Shown: one piece after another, positions 8,688 to 16,977 of the stretch
Layout of the letters: the number at the start of each line of letters is the position of its first letter
How positions within the stretch are numbered: position 1 is the first letter of the stretch
DNA from: Pseudomonas tructae
GTDB taxonomy: Bacteria > Pseudomonadota > Gammaproteobacteria > Pseudomonadales > Pseudomonadaceae
NCBI RefSeq assembly: GCF_004214895.1
Contig: NZ_CP035952.1
Span: 2,552,501-2,616,500, forward strand
DNA: 64,000 bases
Direction: 5' to 3'
Made by a program: the position numbers and the translations under genes
The notes under the pieces: model-generated
Databases searched by the model: none
What the model saw: only the letters and a program-made list of their open reading frames with translations
What the model was told of the DNA's origin: nothing

Positions 8688-9845
8688 TCACTGCAGCGAC
8701 TCGATTTTCCAGCGCCAGGTGCCCAGCGGGTTGTCTTCGCGGGTGCGGACGAACACCCCGTAGTCGCCAAGGTAGCTGTAGCCTTCGACCCAACGGTTGC
8801 CGCGCGCGCTCTGCCAGGTACAGCTCAGCGGCTTGGCGCTGCCCTGCAGGGCAGGGTGCAAGGTGCTGGCCGGTCGTGCCTTGCCGACCTGACAGTGGGT
8901 GGTGCGGGTAATGCTCGCCGTTTGCCCGGCATAACTGAGGGTGTAGCTCAGTTGCCCATGGGCGGGCAGGTTCTGCCAGTCGCCGGTGAATGACAGTGCG
9001 CTCAGGCTGTCGCTCGCGTCCTGCTCCTGCCCGGTCATGATGTCGATACCGCGTGCCGCCAGATCGAACAGGCCGCGAAAGCTCAGTTGCAGCTGTTGCG
9101 CTATCGTCGGGTCCACGGCTTGCAACAACAGTTGGCCTGTGCGCTGGTCGTTGCTGAAGAACACCTGACGCGGCCTGTCGACGGTAGCGTCCCCGCCGGT
9201 TGGCTTCGCATCGATGCGGTAGTCCAGCCTGTGCAGGGTCAGGCGTGGTGCCGGCAGGTCCAGGGCGGCGATGGCCGCCAGCACTTCAGGCGTGGCCCTG
9301 GGCGGCAGGAACGGCGGCGGCAACGGCGTGCGGGCTTTGAGCGGCGCAAGTTTGGCAAGCTCGGCCGGCGGCTGGCAGGCGGCGTCGAACAAGCGTTGAT
9401 AGTACAGCGGTGCCTGTCGGTAAAACGCGCTGAAGGACTGGGCCTTGAGCCTGGTGCTGTCGACGCGATTGTCGTTGTCGAGGAAGTACTGGCTTTGCCG
9501 GCTGATGAGTTGGCGTTCGCAATAGAACGCCAGGCGCTCGCGGCTATGCAGGGCCATCACTGCCTGGCCGTACTTCATGGGGTAGCGCTGGCGCTGGATG
9601 CCGGTCCAGGCGTAGGTAATGCCGCCCTCATGCTCCAGGCTGTTAAGGTCGATCAATAGCCAGTCCTGATCTTCGTCCAGGTTCAGGGCTCGCCAGTCGG
9701 GGGCCTGACGCGGGTGCTGGGGCAGGTGGCCGTCACCTGGCGGATCGGCCTCGCCACCGGCAGGGATGAGACTGCAAGCAGCCAGGGTGAGCACACCCAG
9801 GCCCGCGGCAAGGGGCTTGAGGGCGAAACGGGCGAGGGCATCCAT
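8688..9845 (-). CDS. Putative lipoprotein of unknown function
   Basis: A roughly 385-residue envelope protein of unrecognised family. Starting at the ATG at 9845 gives MDALARFALKPLAAGLGVLTLAAC, a good lipoprotein signal with lipobox LAAC. An AAGAG lies 9 bases upstream. The frame continues further upstream to 9896, but the extension would bury the signal peptide. The central part has an NLDEDQDWLLIDLNSLEHEGG segment like the surface-adhesin-type small beta domains that report cellular responses. The C-terminal part (TWRWKIESLQ end) is unknown. It shares the strand with the DUF1176 gene upstream, 66 bp away. Confidence 0.6.
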   Translation of the reverse strand: MDALARFALKPLAAGLGVLTLAACSLIPAGGEADPPGDGHLPQHPRQAPDWRALNLDEDQDWLLIDLNSLEHEGGITYAWTGIQRQRYPMKYGQAVMALHSRERLAFYCERQLISRQSQYFLDNDNRVDSTRLKAQSFSAFYRQAPLYYQRLFDAACQPPAELAKLAPLKARTPLPPPFLPPRATPEVLAAIAALDLPAPRLTLHRLDYRIDAKPTGGDATVDRPRQVFFSNDQRTGQLLLQAVDPTIAQQLQLSFRGLFDLAARGIDIMTGQEQDASDSLSALSFTGDWQNLPAHGQLSYTLSYAGQTASITRTTHCQVGKARPASTLHPALQGSAKPLSCTWQSARGNRWVEGYSYLGDYGVFVRTREDNPLGTWRWKIESLQ

Positions 9846-9911
9846 GCGCATGAGCTCTTGGGGCAAAGCGCGCAGTGTATCCAAAGCGCGCGCCAAGCTG
9901 TATGCCTGGCG

Positions 9912-10931
9912 CTATTCCTGCGTACGCCAGACCTGCGGCCAATGGGTGGTATCGACACTGTCGCACCAGCTCATCCGGCGAAATGCCTTGAGCTTCATCA
10001 CCTTACCGTCGTAGCGCCAGGTTGCATTGGCGCCACAGTAGCGCCCGCCCGGCTGCCACTGGGTCAGCTCGCCGCGGGCCGGGTCGAACTTGAAAAAGCC
10101 AAACATCTCGCCGCCCAGAATATCGTAGGGGGGGACCGAGATCTGCAGCGTGGTGGGTTGGTAGGGTGCGGTTCGCAAGGCGCGGTAGTAGCTGTACATG
10201 CAGCCCTGGCTGCCACAACCGTAACGCAGGCCTACCACGACATGGGTCGGGTCCAGGGGCGACACTTCGGCTTCGGCTTGCCAGTTGTCAACACCGGGCT
10301 CGTTCCAGTCAAGCCGGGTGATGGCGATGACGGCGTCAGCGATTGCTTTCTGTTCGGCTTCGCTCAACCCTGGCGCCGGTGTGAAAGGGGCAAGTGTGGG
10401 CGTTGGCGGGGCTGGCGGCACTTGACTGTCTGGCCGCGTACCCGGGCGCACGAAGGCGCTGGGGTGATCGATACGTCCTTGCACGGAATCGATGAACAGC
10501 AAGGCTGCACTCAGGCCCTGCAGCGATACCTGGCGCTGGCCGTCGCCAGTGTCGAGGGTCAGGTCCTGGCCGTTGCGCAACTGGCGCAACAACCGTACCG
10601 CAACGTCGCCTTTTGCGTGATAACGCATTTCTCCCTGCGAGGCCGGTCGAAATCCCGCTGGCGCCGGGCCGCCGTCGACCAGCAACTTTGCGCTCAGGTT
10701 GACACTGTCGTCGGTGAACAGGGTCAACGCCATGGCCCCTTCGACCCCGGCTTCGCGCATAAACTCCAGGCCCATGCCCTGATCGACGCTGCGCGACACC
10801 GCGGTGCAGCGCAGGGTGTTGTCGCAACCCACGACCCACTGCTTGAACTGCTTGAGCACCGGCTCCGGCTCGGCCAGGGCCAGGGCTGGCAGCAGCATCA
10901 AGGCCAGCCAGTTCCATCTTGCATCAACCAT
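9912..10931 (-). CDS. DUF1176 domain-containing exported protein (copy 1)
   Basis: A 339-residue protein with a signal peptide (MVDARWNWLALMLLPALALA) and the DUF1176 pattern. Seen are CDNTLRCTAV near residue 36, VSLQGLSAALLFIDSVQGRI in the middle and paired cysteines in YGCGSQGCMYSYYR, suggesting a periplasmic, disulfide-bonded fold. The function of the family is not established. A clear paralogue lies at 21680-22708 with the same N-terminal, central and C-terminal blocks. The upstream leader contains two nested inverted repeats (10947-11016), described separately. Confidence 0.75.
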   Translation of the reverse strand: MVDARWNWLALMLLPALALAEPEPVLKQFKQWVVGCDNTLRCTAVSRSVDQGMGLEFMREAGVEGAMALTLFTDDSVNLSAKLLVDGGPAPAGFRPASQGEMRYHAKGDVAVRLLRQLRNGQDLTLDTGDGQRQVSLQGLSAALLFIDSVQGRIDHPSAFVRPGTRPDSQVPPAPPTPTLAPFTPAPGLSEAEQKAIADAVIAITRLDWNEPGVDNWQAEAEVSPLDPTHVVVGLRYGCGSQGCMYSYYRALRTAPYQPTTLQISVPPYDILGGEMFGFFKFDPARGELTQWQPGGRYCGANATWRYDGKVMKLKAFRRMSWCDSVDTTHWPQVWRTQE

Positions 10932-10946
10932 GGTGTTTCAATCCTG

Positions 10947-11016
10947 CCGGGTAGCGAGCGTGGGTGTTGGCCAGGCATCATCGCAGAAACCTGGCCAACT
11001 TCAAGCTGCTACCCGG
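10947..11016. promoter_or_regulatory. Nested inverted repeats, structured leader candidate
   Basis: Outer arms CCGGGTAGC (10947-10955) and GCTACCCGG (11008-11016) enclose inner arms TTGGCCAGG (10967-10975) and CCTGGCCAA (10990-10998), all perfect, with internal loops of 11 and 9 bases and a 14-base terminal loop. It ends 15 bp before the DUF1176 ATG (minus strand). An AT-rich TTATATATAA (11030-11039) just upstream could be its -10 region. It may be an RNA leader or a binding site. Confidence 0.5.
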
Positions 11017-11042
11017 TGAGAGCGCCCCGTTATATATAAAGC

Positions 11043-11063
11043 AAAGGGCCGCAAGGGCCCTTT
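11043..11063 (-). terminator. Terminator hairpin downstream of the double-glycine peptide gene
   Basis: AAAGGGCC, a short loop and GGCCCTTT form a stem 30 bp beyond the stop of the small peptide gene. The T-rich sequence after it on the minus strand is interrupted, so termination may be partial. Confidence 0.55.
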
Positions 11064-11093
11064 ACTTACAATCGATGTATATAACGACGGTGC

Positions 11094-11312
11094 TTATTTA
11101 CACATCGTGTAACTGCCTTGGTGCGCACCGCCCCGGTACAAATCAAAACGGTAGCCGGCGCCAGCGCCGAAGTTGTAGGAACCGCCGGTCAGTGTCCAGG
11201 AGCCGGCGCTGACGGAAAACCCGCCGCTTACCTGATCCACTTCCTGATCGTCCAGCACTCGCAGGGTAGCTGGCGCGGCGCTGGTCATATCGATGTTCTG
11301 TGCAGGGTTCAT
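11094..11312 (-). CDS. Double-glycine leader peptide precursor, putative microcin-like peptide
   Basis: A 72-residue precursor. The ATG at 11312 has GAGG 10 bases upstream. Residues 17-31 read LRVLDDQEVDQVSGG, fitting the double-glycine leader rules (Leu at -12, Glu at -8, Val at -7, Val at -4, Gly-Gly at -2/-1). The predicted mature part is 41 residues starting FSVSAGSWTLTGGSYNFGAG, rich in Gly, Ser and Tyr, with one cysteine next to last (ending SYTMCK). It lies divergently beside a C39-peptidase exporter operon that would cleave and export such leaders. I do not recognise the mature sequence. It could be a bacteriocin or a signalling peptide, and no immunity gene is seen. Confidence 0.7.
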   Translation of the reverse strand: MNPAQNIDMTSAAPATLRVLDDQEVDQVSGGFSVSAGSWTLTGGSYNFGAGAGYRFDLYRGGAHQGSYTMCK

Positions 11313-11570
11313 GAGCTTGATACCTCGTTGATACGGTGGGTTCGTCCTAGGTTGATCCCCCCAGGAGAGGGCCTGGGCGCAGAGTTTTACGGACAATAAA
11401 TGAGAGATCGATCACAGTTTAAATAGCAGTTGTTGGCTGTTTCGATCCCCGGACAAGTTAGTAATGCCAACGTTTTAAGTGCAATAGCACAAGTGTGCTA
11501 GTGCCGGCGGCTTAACCCGCCGTTATGCTCTTGCGTGTTATCAACATTGTTCGCCGGGTTGTGAAGTGGC
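11313..11570. promoter_or_regulatory. Divergent promoter region of the peptide gene and its exporter operon
   Basis: This 258-bp AT-richer spacer must drive both directions. It contains a perfect inverted repeat TAGCACA-AG-TGTGCTA (11485-11500) and a GC hairpin with arms CGGCGG and CCGCCG (11505-11522). Either could be an operator or leader structure. No confident -35/-10 pair is asserted. Confidence 0.5.
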
Positions 11571-12824
11571 ATGTTATTCAGGAGCGAAGCCGTGCACGCA
11601 CGGCGTGACAAGGAGTTGGGCAGTGTGCTGCTGGTGTCGCCCGTGCCGCTGCGCTGGGCGGCGCTGGGTGCAGTGCTGTTCAGCGTGCTGCTGATCGTGT
11701 TTCTGACCTGCGCCACCTATACCCGCCGCGCCACCGTGGCCGGTGTGCTGGTGCCCCAGGGTGGCCTGATCAAGGTATTCGCGCCGCAGCCGGGGGTGGT
11801 CCAGGGCCTCGCCGCCGTCGAAGGGCAGACAGTGGAGGCGGGCGCGACATTGATGACCCTGGGCAGTGACCTGTATGCCGAAGCCGGTGGTGCGCACGTC
11901 GCCATCAGTGGCTTGATCAAGCGGCGTAACGCCAGCCTGGCTGAAGAGATCACCACAACCCAGGCGCTGCACCTGCAAGAGCTCGAAGGCAAGCGCCGGC
12001 GCCTGGCCGTGCTGCAAAGCGAGCAGGGCAAAGTCGTCAGCCAAATGGGCATCAGCCGCCAGCGCCTGGGGCTGGCCCAGGGCATCGCCGCGCGCTACGC
12101 CGAGCTTCAGCGCCAGGATTATGTGTCGCGCGACCAGCTTCAGGAAAAGCAGGATGCCGTGCTGGAGGTGCGTCTGCGCAGCGAAGAACTGAGCCGTTCG
12201 TTGTTGTCGTTGCGCAACGACATCGCGACCCTGCGCGCCGAGCTTGCCGAGTTGCCGTTCAACCAGGGCAAGCAGTTGGCTGAGCTTGAGCGGCGGTTGT
12301 CGCAGAGCCAGGGCAGCCTGTTGGAAAGTGAAGTCAAACGTCAGGTGCTGATTACCGCGCCGGCCAGTGGCGAAGTGACGGCCATTGGCGTGGTCAACGG
12401 TACCCGTGCCGACGGTAACCGACCGCTGCTAAGCCTTGTGCCCAAGGATGCCCAACTGTACGCCGAACTCTACGTGCCCAGCCGTTCGGCGGGCTTCGTT
12501 CGCGCCGGGGATGCGGTGCGCCTGCGTTATCAGGCTTATCCCTATCAGCATTTCGGCCTGGCCCGCGGCACCGTGGCGTCGGTGTCGCGCAGCGCGTTGC
12601 CGGCCGATGAAATCATGAGCGTGGGCGGTGTCTCCGAGCAGCAGCGCGAACAGGGCCCGTTGTACCGGGTCAGGGTCACCCTCGAACACCAAAGCATGCT
12701 CGGGCGCGGTTTGAACGAGCGCTTGCGCTCGGGCATGCAACTGGACGCAGACATCTTGCAGGAGAATATGCCGCTCTATGAGTGGCTGCTTGAACCCCTG
12801 CGCGGCATAGGGAAACGCCTTTGA
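11571..12824 (+). CDS. HlyD-family periplasmic adaptor of a type I secretion system
   Basis: A 417-residue membrane fusion protein of the CvaA/HlyD type, joining the ABC exporter in the inner membrane to the outer membrane channel. The start MLFRSEAVHARRDKELGSVLL is typical of bacteriocin-export adaptors. One membrane segment spans about residues 29-47. After it come a biotinyl-lipoyl-like half (VFAPQPGVVQGLAAVEGQTVEAGA), a long helical hairpin at about 110-250 and the second lipoyl half with the ITAPASGEVTAI motif. The stop overlaps the exporter start by 4 bp. It is divergent from the double-glycine peptide gene. Confidence 0.88.
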   Translation: MLFRSEAVHARRDKELGSVLLVSPVPLRWAALGAVLFSVLLIVFLTCATYTRRATVAGVLVPQGGLIKVFAPQPGVVQGLAAVEGQTVEAGATLMTLGSDLYAEAGGAHVAISGLIKRRNASLAEEITTTQALHLQELEGKRRRLAVLQSEQGKVVSQMGISRQRLGLAQGIAARYAELQRQDYVSRDQLQEKQDAVLEVRLRSEELSRSLLSLRNDIATLRAELAELPFNQGKQLAELERRLSQSQGSLLESEVKRQVLITAPASGEVTAIGVVNGTRADGNRPLLSLVPKDAQLYAELYVPSRSAGFVRAGDAVRLRYQAYPYQHFGLARGTVASVSRSALPADEIMSVGGVSEQQREQGPLYRVRVTLEHQSMLGRGLNERLRSGMQLDADILQENMPLYEWLLEPLRGIGKRL

Positions 12825-14992
12825 ACATGCACCAGGCCCTGGCTTTCGGTATTGGCCGTAAATTGCCCATGGTGCTACAGGCCGAGGCCGCCGAGTGCGG
12901 CCAGGCCTGCCTGGCGATGATCGCCGGTTACCATGGCCAGCACCACGACCTGTTTTCCCTGCGCCAGAAGCTGTCGCCGTCAATGAAGGGCGCGACCCTC
13001 AAGCAGTTGATGGCCATGGCCGCCCAGTTGGGCCTGGCCAGCCGGCCATTGCGCCTGGAGTTGCAGGCGCTGGGGCAGTTGCGCTTGCCCTGTGTACTGC
13101 ACTGGAACTTCAACCACTTCGTGGTGCTCAAGGAGGTGGGGCCGCGTGGGGTGACGCTGCACGATCCGGGGCGCGGGGTGTGCAAACTGTCATTCGAGGA
13201 GGTGTCGGCAGCCTTCACCGGCGTGGCGCTGGAGCTGTGGCCACAGAGCGACTTCCAGCCGGGGCCGGCCAATCCGCCGCTGCGCTTGCGCCAATTGCTG
13301 GGACGGGTGCAAGGCTTTGGCGGGGTGCTCAGCCATGTACTGCTGTTGGCGGTGGCGCTGGAGCTGTGCATGGTGCTCAGCCCGTTCTTCCTGCAAACGG
13401 TGATCGACAAGGTGCTGGTCAGCGCCGACCTTGACCTGCTGGCGGTGCTGGCGATCGGTTTCGGCTTGCTCTTGTTGATGCAACAAAGCCTGGCCCTGGC
13501 CCGCTCCTGGGCCCTGATGTACCTGGGCACGCTGCTCGGCAGCCAATGGCAGATCAATGTCTTCCGCCACCTGGTGCGCTTGCCCGTGGCCTTTTTCGAG
13601 CGGCGCCACCTGGGCGATATCGTCTCGCGCTTCGGTTCGCTGAAAGCGATCCAGCACACCCTGACCACCTCGTTCGTCGAGGCCCTGCTCGATGGCCTGA
13701 TGACCCTGGTGACCCTGGGCCTGATGTTCGCCTACAGCCCGCCACTGGCCCTGATCGCCCTGATCGCCATGCTCATCTATGCCCTGGCTCGCTGGGCCTG
13801 GTTCGGCCCGTTGCGCCGCGCCAGCGAAGAGCAACTGGTGCACGCCGCCCGGCAGCAGAGCTACTTCCTGGAAAGCATGCGCGGGGTACGCACCCTCAAG
13901 TTGTTCGGCCATCAGGAGCAGCGGGCCAGTACCTGGGGCAGTCTGCTGGTCGAGGAAATCAACGCCGGCTTGCGCCCGCAGAAGCTGGAGCTGGCTTACC
14001 GCGCGTTCAATGGCCTGTTGTTCGGCCTGGTGACCTTGCTGGTGATCTGGCTCGGCGCCCGGTTGGTGCTCGAGGGCCAGTTCAGCGCCGGTATGCTCAT
14101 CGCCTTCAACGCTTACAAGGAACAGTTCAACAGCCGTGTGGCCGGTCTGATCGACAAGCTGGTCGATGTGCTGATGCTGCGCCTGCATGGCGAACGCCTG
14201 GCCGATATCCTCTTGCAGGTGCCCGAACGCGCCGCCTCTGCAGAGGCCGACGACAACGACGCGGTCGATAGCGTGCCAAGCCTTGAAGTGCGCCAACTCA
14301 AGTTCCGCTACAGCGACCATGAACCCTATGTGCTGGACGAGGTGTCGGTGCGCATCGACGCCGGGGATTCACTGGCTATTGTCGGCCCCTCGGGTGGCGG
14401 CAAGACCACCTTGCTCAACGTCATGCTCGGTATCCTCACCCCGGTCAGTGGCAGTGTGCTGCTTGACGGTGTGGCGATCGATAGCCACAACCTGGAGCGG
14501 CTACGGCGGGTCAGCGCCACGGTGTTGCAGGACGATGTGCTGTTCGCCGGCTCCATAGCCGACAACATCAGCTTTTTCAGTGCCCAGGCCAACCCGCGCT
14601 GGGTCGAACAGTGCGCGCGCATGGCGGCGGTACATGACGATATCGCGCAGATGCCCATGGCCTACAACACCCTGGTGGGCGACATGGGCACGGTGCTGTC
14701 GGGTGGGCAGAAACAACGAATTTTGCTGGCGCGGGCTCTGTACCGGCGGCCCAAACTGCTGTTTCTCGACGAAGCCACCAGCCACCTCGACATTGCCAGG
14801 GAGGCGGCGGTCAACCACGCGCTGCAAGCGCTGAACATCACCCGCATCATTGTCGCGCATCGGCCCGATACCATTCGTTCGGCACGCCGGGTGCTGGCGC
14901 TCGACAATGGCCGGGTGGTGTATGACGGGCCGCTGATCGAGACGGTCGAGGAACCGGGCGCCGTGGTCCAGGGTGCGGCGTCCCCGTCATGA
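12821..14992 (+). CDS. Peptidase C39-containing ABC exporter (peptidase/ATPase/permease)
   Basis: A 723-residue CvaB-type exporter that cleaves double-glycine leaders and exports the peptide. The N-terminal C39 protease has Q20, C26 in VLQAEAAECGQAC, H99 in HWNFNHFVVL and D115 in LHDPGRG, a complete catalytic set. A six-helix ABC membrane domain follows (about 160-440). The ATPase has Walker A GPSGGGKTT near 522, signature LSGGQKQRILLARAL near 626 and Walker B LLFLDEATSHLD near 647. All are canonical, so the protein should be both a protease and an ATPase. It overlaps both neighbouring genes by 4 bp, indicating a tightly coupled operon. Confidence 0.92.
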   Translation: MNMHQALAFGIGRKLPMVLQAEAAECGQACLAMIAGYHGQHHDLFSLRQKLSPSMKGATLKQLMAMAAQLGLASRPLRLELQALGQLRLPCVLHWNFNHFVVLKEVGPRGVTLHDPGRGVCKLSFEEVSAAFTGVALELWPQSDFQPGPANPPLRLRQLLGRVQGFGGVLSHVLLLAVALELCMVLSPFFLQTVIDKVLVSADLDLLAVLAIGFGLLLLMQQSLALARSWALMYLGTLLGSQWQINVFRHLVRLPVAFFERRHLGDIVSRFGSLKAIQHTLTTSFVEALLDGLMTLVTLGLMFAYSPPLALIALIAMLIYALARWAWFGPLRRASEEQLVHAARQQSYFLESMRGVRTLKLFGHQEQRASTWGSLLVEEINAGLRPQKLELAYRAFNGLLFGLVTLLVIWLGARLVLEGQFSAGMLIAFNAYKEQFNSRVAGLIDKLVDVLMLRLHGERLADILLQVPERAASAEADDNDAVDSVPSLEVRQLKFRYSDHEPYVLDEVSVRIDAGDSLAIVGPSGGGKTTLLNVMLGILTPVSGSVLLDGVAIDSHNLERLRRVSATVLQDDVLFAGSIADNISFFSAQANPRWVEQCARMAAVHDDIAQMPMAYNTLVGDMGTVLSGGQKQRILLARALYRRPKLLFLDEATSHLDIAREAAVNHALQALNITRIIVAHRPDTIRSARRVLALDNGRVVYDGPLIETVEEPGAVVQGAASPS

Positions 14993-16344
14993 ACAGGCAC
15001 CTGTTCAACGGGTGGCTGGCAGGGCTGCTGGTTGTCTGCACCCATGTGCAAGGCGCGGCCGCCGATGCCTGCCCCGGCCATGTATCACTGTCCGAGCCGC
15101 TGGGCTTGTCCACTGCCGTCGCCATGGCCCTGTGCGCCGATCCTGAGGTACGCGAGGCCTGGCTGTCGCAACTGAGCAGCCAGGCCAACCTTGATGCCGC
15201 GCATTCGGCGTACTGGCCGACCGTGCAAGCCCAGCTCAGCAGTGGGCGCGCCAACCGCAAGACGCGCTACGACAACTTTCCCGAAGCCGACTCGACCTTG
15301 AGCACCCGCACCAACAGCTACGGCCTGGACCTGAGCTGGGTGTTGTATGACTTTGGCCTGCGGGCGGCGAAAGTCGAGGGCGCCCGCCAAGTGTTGAACG
15401 CCGCCAGCAGCAGCCGCGTGGAGAAAATCCAGGCAACGGTGCTCGACACCAGCAAAGCCTTCTACCAGGTCCAGGCCAACGCCGCCTTGCTCGAGGCCAA
15501 GCGCAGTGCCGAGTCCCTGGCGGCCAACAGCCTCAAGGCGGCTACGGCCAAATACCAGGCCGGGGCCGGCGAGCAGAGCGATCGCCTGCAGGCGCAGACC
15601 ACCCATGAACAGGCGCAGCTCGAACGGGTATTGGCCGAGGGTGAATACGCCGCGGCGCAAGGTGCCCTGGCCAGTGCCCTGGGGCTGTCACCCTCGGCAC
15701 CGCTGACACTTGCGGCCTTGAACGAACCGGCGGGGCAGGAGGCTGAGTTCATGGCCAGTGTCGATGCGCTGATGGCGCAAGCCAGGGCCCAGCACCCGGC
15801 CATCGACAAGGCCCGCGCCGAGTGGGCCGCAACCCGCGCCAAGGCGGATGAAGCGCGGGCGCAAGGGCGCCCCAAGGTGTCGTTGTTCAGCAGCTACCAG
15901 CAGCAGGACACGCCGATCGACCAGGTATCGACGCGCCAGCAGATCGAGACCTGGAGTGTCGGGGTGCAAATCACTGTGCCGATCTTCGACGGCTTTCTCA
16001 GCCGCCGACGTGCCCGCGCCGCCGATTACGAAGCCGGCGCCCGCGAACAGGCCGTGGCACAGACCGAGCGCACAGTCGCCCTCAACGTCTGGAAGAGCCG
16101 TCAGGCCCTGGATGCCCGCACCCGGGCACTGGCGATCAGCCGCAGCTTTGTCAGCAGCGCCGGGCAATCCCAGCGGGTCGCATTGGGGCGCTACAAGGCC
16201 GGGGTGGGCAGCATCATCGAACTGCTCAGGGCGCAGAATGAACTGGCCATCGCCGAGCAGCGGCGCGTGGAGGCGCAGGTCAACTGGTACACCGCCAGGT
16301 TGCAGTTGGCGGCGGACCTGGGGCAGTTGCATGGCGCGCTGTAG
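14989..16344 (+). CDS. TolC-family outer membrane protein of the type I secretion operon
   Basis: A 451-residue outer membrane efflux protein. The signal peptide MNRHLFNGWLAGLLVVCTHVQG is followed by two repeats of the TolC helical and strand pattern (for example LSWVLYDFGLRAAKVEGARQ and VPIFDGFLSRRRARAADYEA) and a C-terminal VNWYTARLQLAADLGQL. Its start overlaps the ABC exporter stop by 4 bp, so the operon encodes a complete three-part exporter with its own channel. A dedicated TolC suggests the whole unit travels or evolves together. Confidence 0.88.
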   Translation: MNRHLFNGWLAGLLVVCTHVQGAAADACPGHVSLSEPLGLSTAVAMALCADPEVREAWLSQLSSQANLDAAHSAYWPTVQAQLSSGRANRKTRYDNFPEADSTLSTRTNSYGLDLSWVLYDFGLRAAKVEGARQVLNAASSSRVEKIQATVLDTSKAFYQVQANAALLEAKRSAESLAANSLKAATAKYQAGAGEQSDRLQAQTTHEQAQLERVLAEGEYAAAQGALASALGLSPSAPLTLAALNEPAGQEAEFMASVDALMAQARAQHPAIDKARAEWAATRAKADEARAQGRPKVSLFSSYQQQDTPIDQVSTRQQIETWSVGVQITVPIFDGFLSRRRARAADYEAGAREQAVAQTERTVALNVWKSRQALDARTRALAISRSFVSSAGQSQRVALGRYKAGVGSIIELLRAQNELAIAEQRRVEAQVNWYTARLQLAADLGQLHGAL

Positions 16345-16397
16345 GTTGTCTTGAGGTCTAGAATCAACCTGGCATTGACCCACCGAGGAGAATCAGA

Positions 16398-16880
16398 ATG
16401 AGCAATAAAACTACCCTCTGCCTCTGGTACGACGGCACAGCGCTGGAGGCTGCGACCTTTTACGCCCGGACCTTCCCCGACAGCAAGGTCGGGGCGGTGC
16501 ACCGAGCGCCGGGCGACTTTCCTTCGGGCCAGCAAGGTGACGTGCTGACCGTCGAATTCACCGTGCTGGGCATCCCTTGCGTGGGGCTCAACGGCGGGCC
16601 GCTGTTCAAGCACAGCGAAGCGTTTTCATTCCAGATCGCGACTGAAGACCAGGCCGAAACCGATCGTTTGTGGAACGCCATTGTCGACAATGGCGGCCAG
16701 GAAAGCGCTTGCGGCTGGTGCAAGGACAAGTGGGGGCTGTCGTGGCAGATTTCGCCACGGCTGTTGATCGAGGCGGTGACCAGCACTGACCGCGCGGCGG
16801 CCAAGCGCGCCTTCGATGCGATGATGGGCATGCGCAAGATTGATATTGCGCTGATTGAGGCGGCGTTCAGGGGAGAGTAG
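16398..16880 (+). CDS. VOC family protein (PhnB-like)
   Basis: A 160-residue protein of the vicinal oxygen chelate superfamily, subgroup once labelled 3-demethylubiquinone-9 3-methyltransferase-like. The pattern KTTLCLWYDGTALEAATFYARTFPDS at the N-terminus and WNAIVDNGGQESACGWCKDKWGLSWQISP in the second half is characteristic. Members form small beta-alpha-beta dimers, and their substrates are mostly unknown. The ATG has GAGGAG 8 bases upstream. It is 53 bp downstream of the exporter operon, but gene content suggests no functional link. Confidence 0.8.
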   Translation: MSNKTTLCLWYDGTALEAATFYARTFPDSKVGAVHRAPGDFPSGQQGDVLTVEFTVLGIPCVGLNGGPLFKHSEAFSFQIATEDQAETDRLWNAIVDNGGQESACGWCKDKWGLSWQISPRLLIEAVTSTDRAAAKRAFDAMMGMRKIDIALIEAAFRGE

Positions 16881-16909
16881 CGAGCAGATGTGTTGTTTGG
16901 GCGGGCCTC

Positions 16910-16963
16910 ATCGCGGGGCAAGTCGGATCGCCGCACCGCCGCTCCCACAAGCCCCGCGATCGT
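16910..16963. repeat. Degenerate REP element
   Basis: CATCGCGGGGCAAGTCGG and CTCCCACAAGCCCCGCGATCG form imperfect REP-like arms between two convergent genes. Sequence matches other REPs in the window with substitutions in the middle. Confidence 0.5.
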
Positions 16964-16977
16964 TATAAAGATTGCCT

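Noticed and set aside
9912..10931. DUF1176 protein considered as the immunity protein for the double-glycine peptide
   Set aside because: A terminator and a structured leader separate them, and a paralogue exists without any peptide gene nearby. The family is also much larger than usual immunity proteins.
11498..11716. 72-codon minus-strand frame near the exporter promoter, containing an NGG
   Set aside because: It overlaps the HlyD gene start and the GG lacks the leader consensus (no L-12 or E-8), so it is not a second double-glycine precursor.
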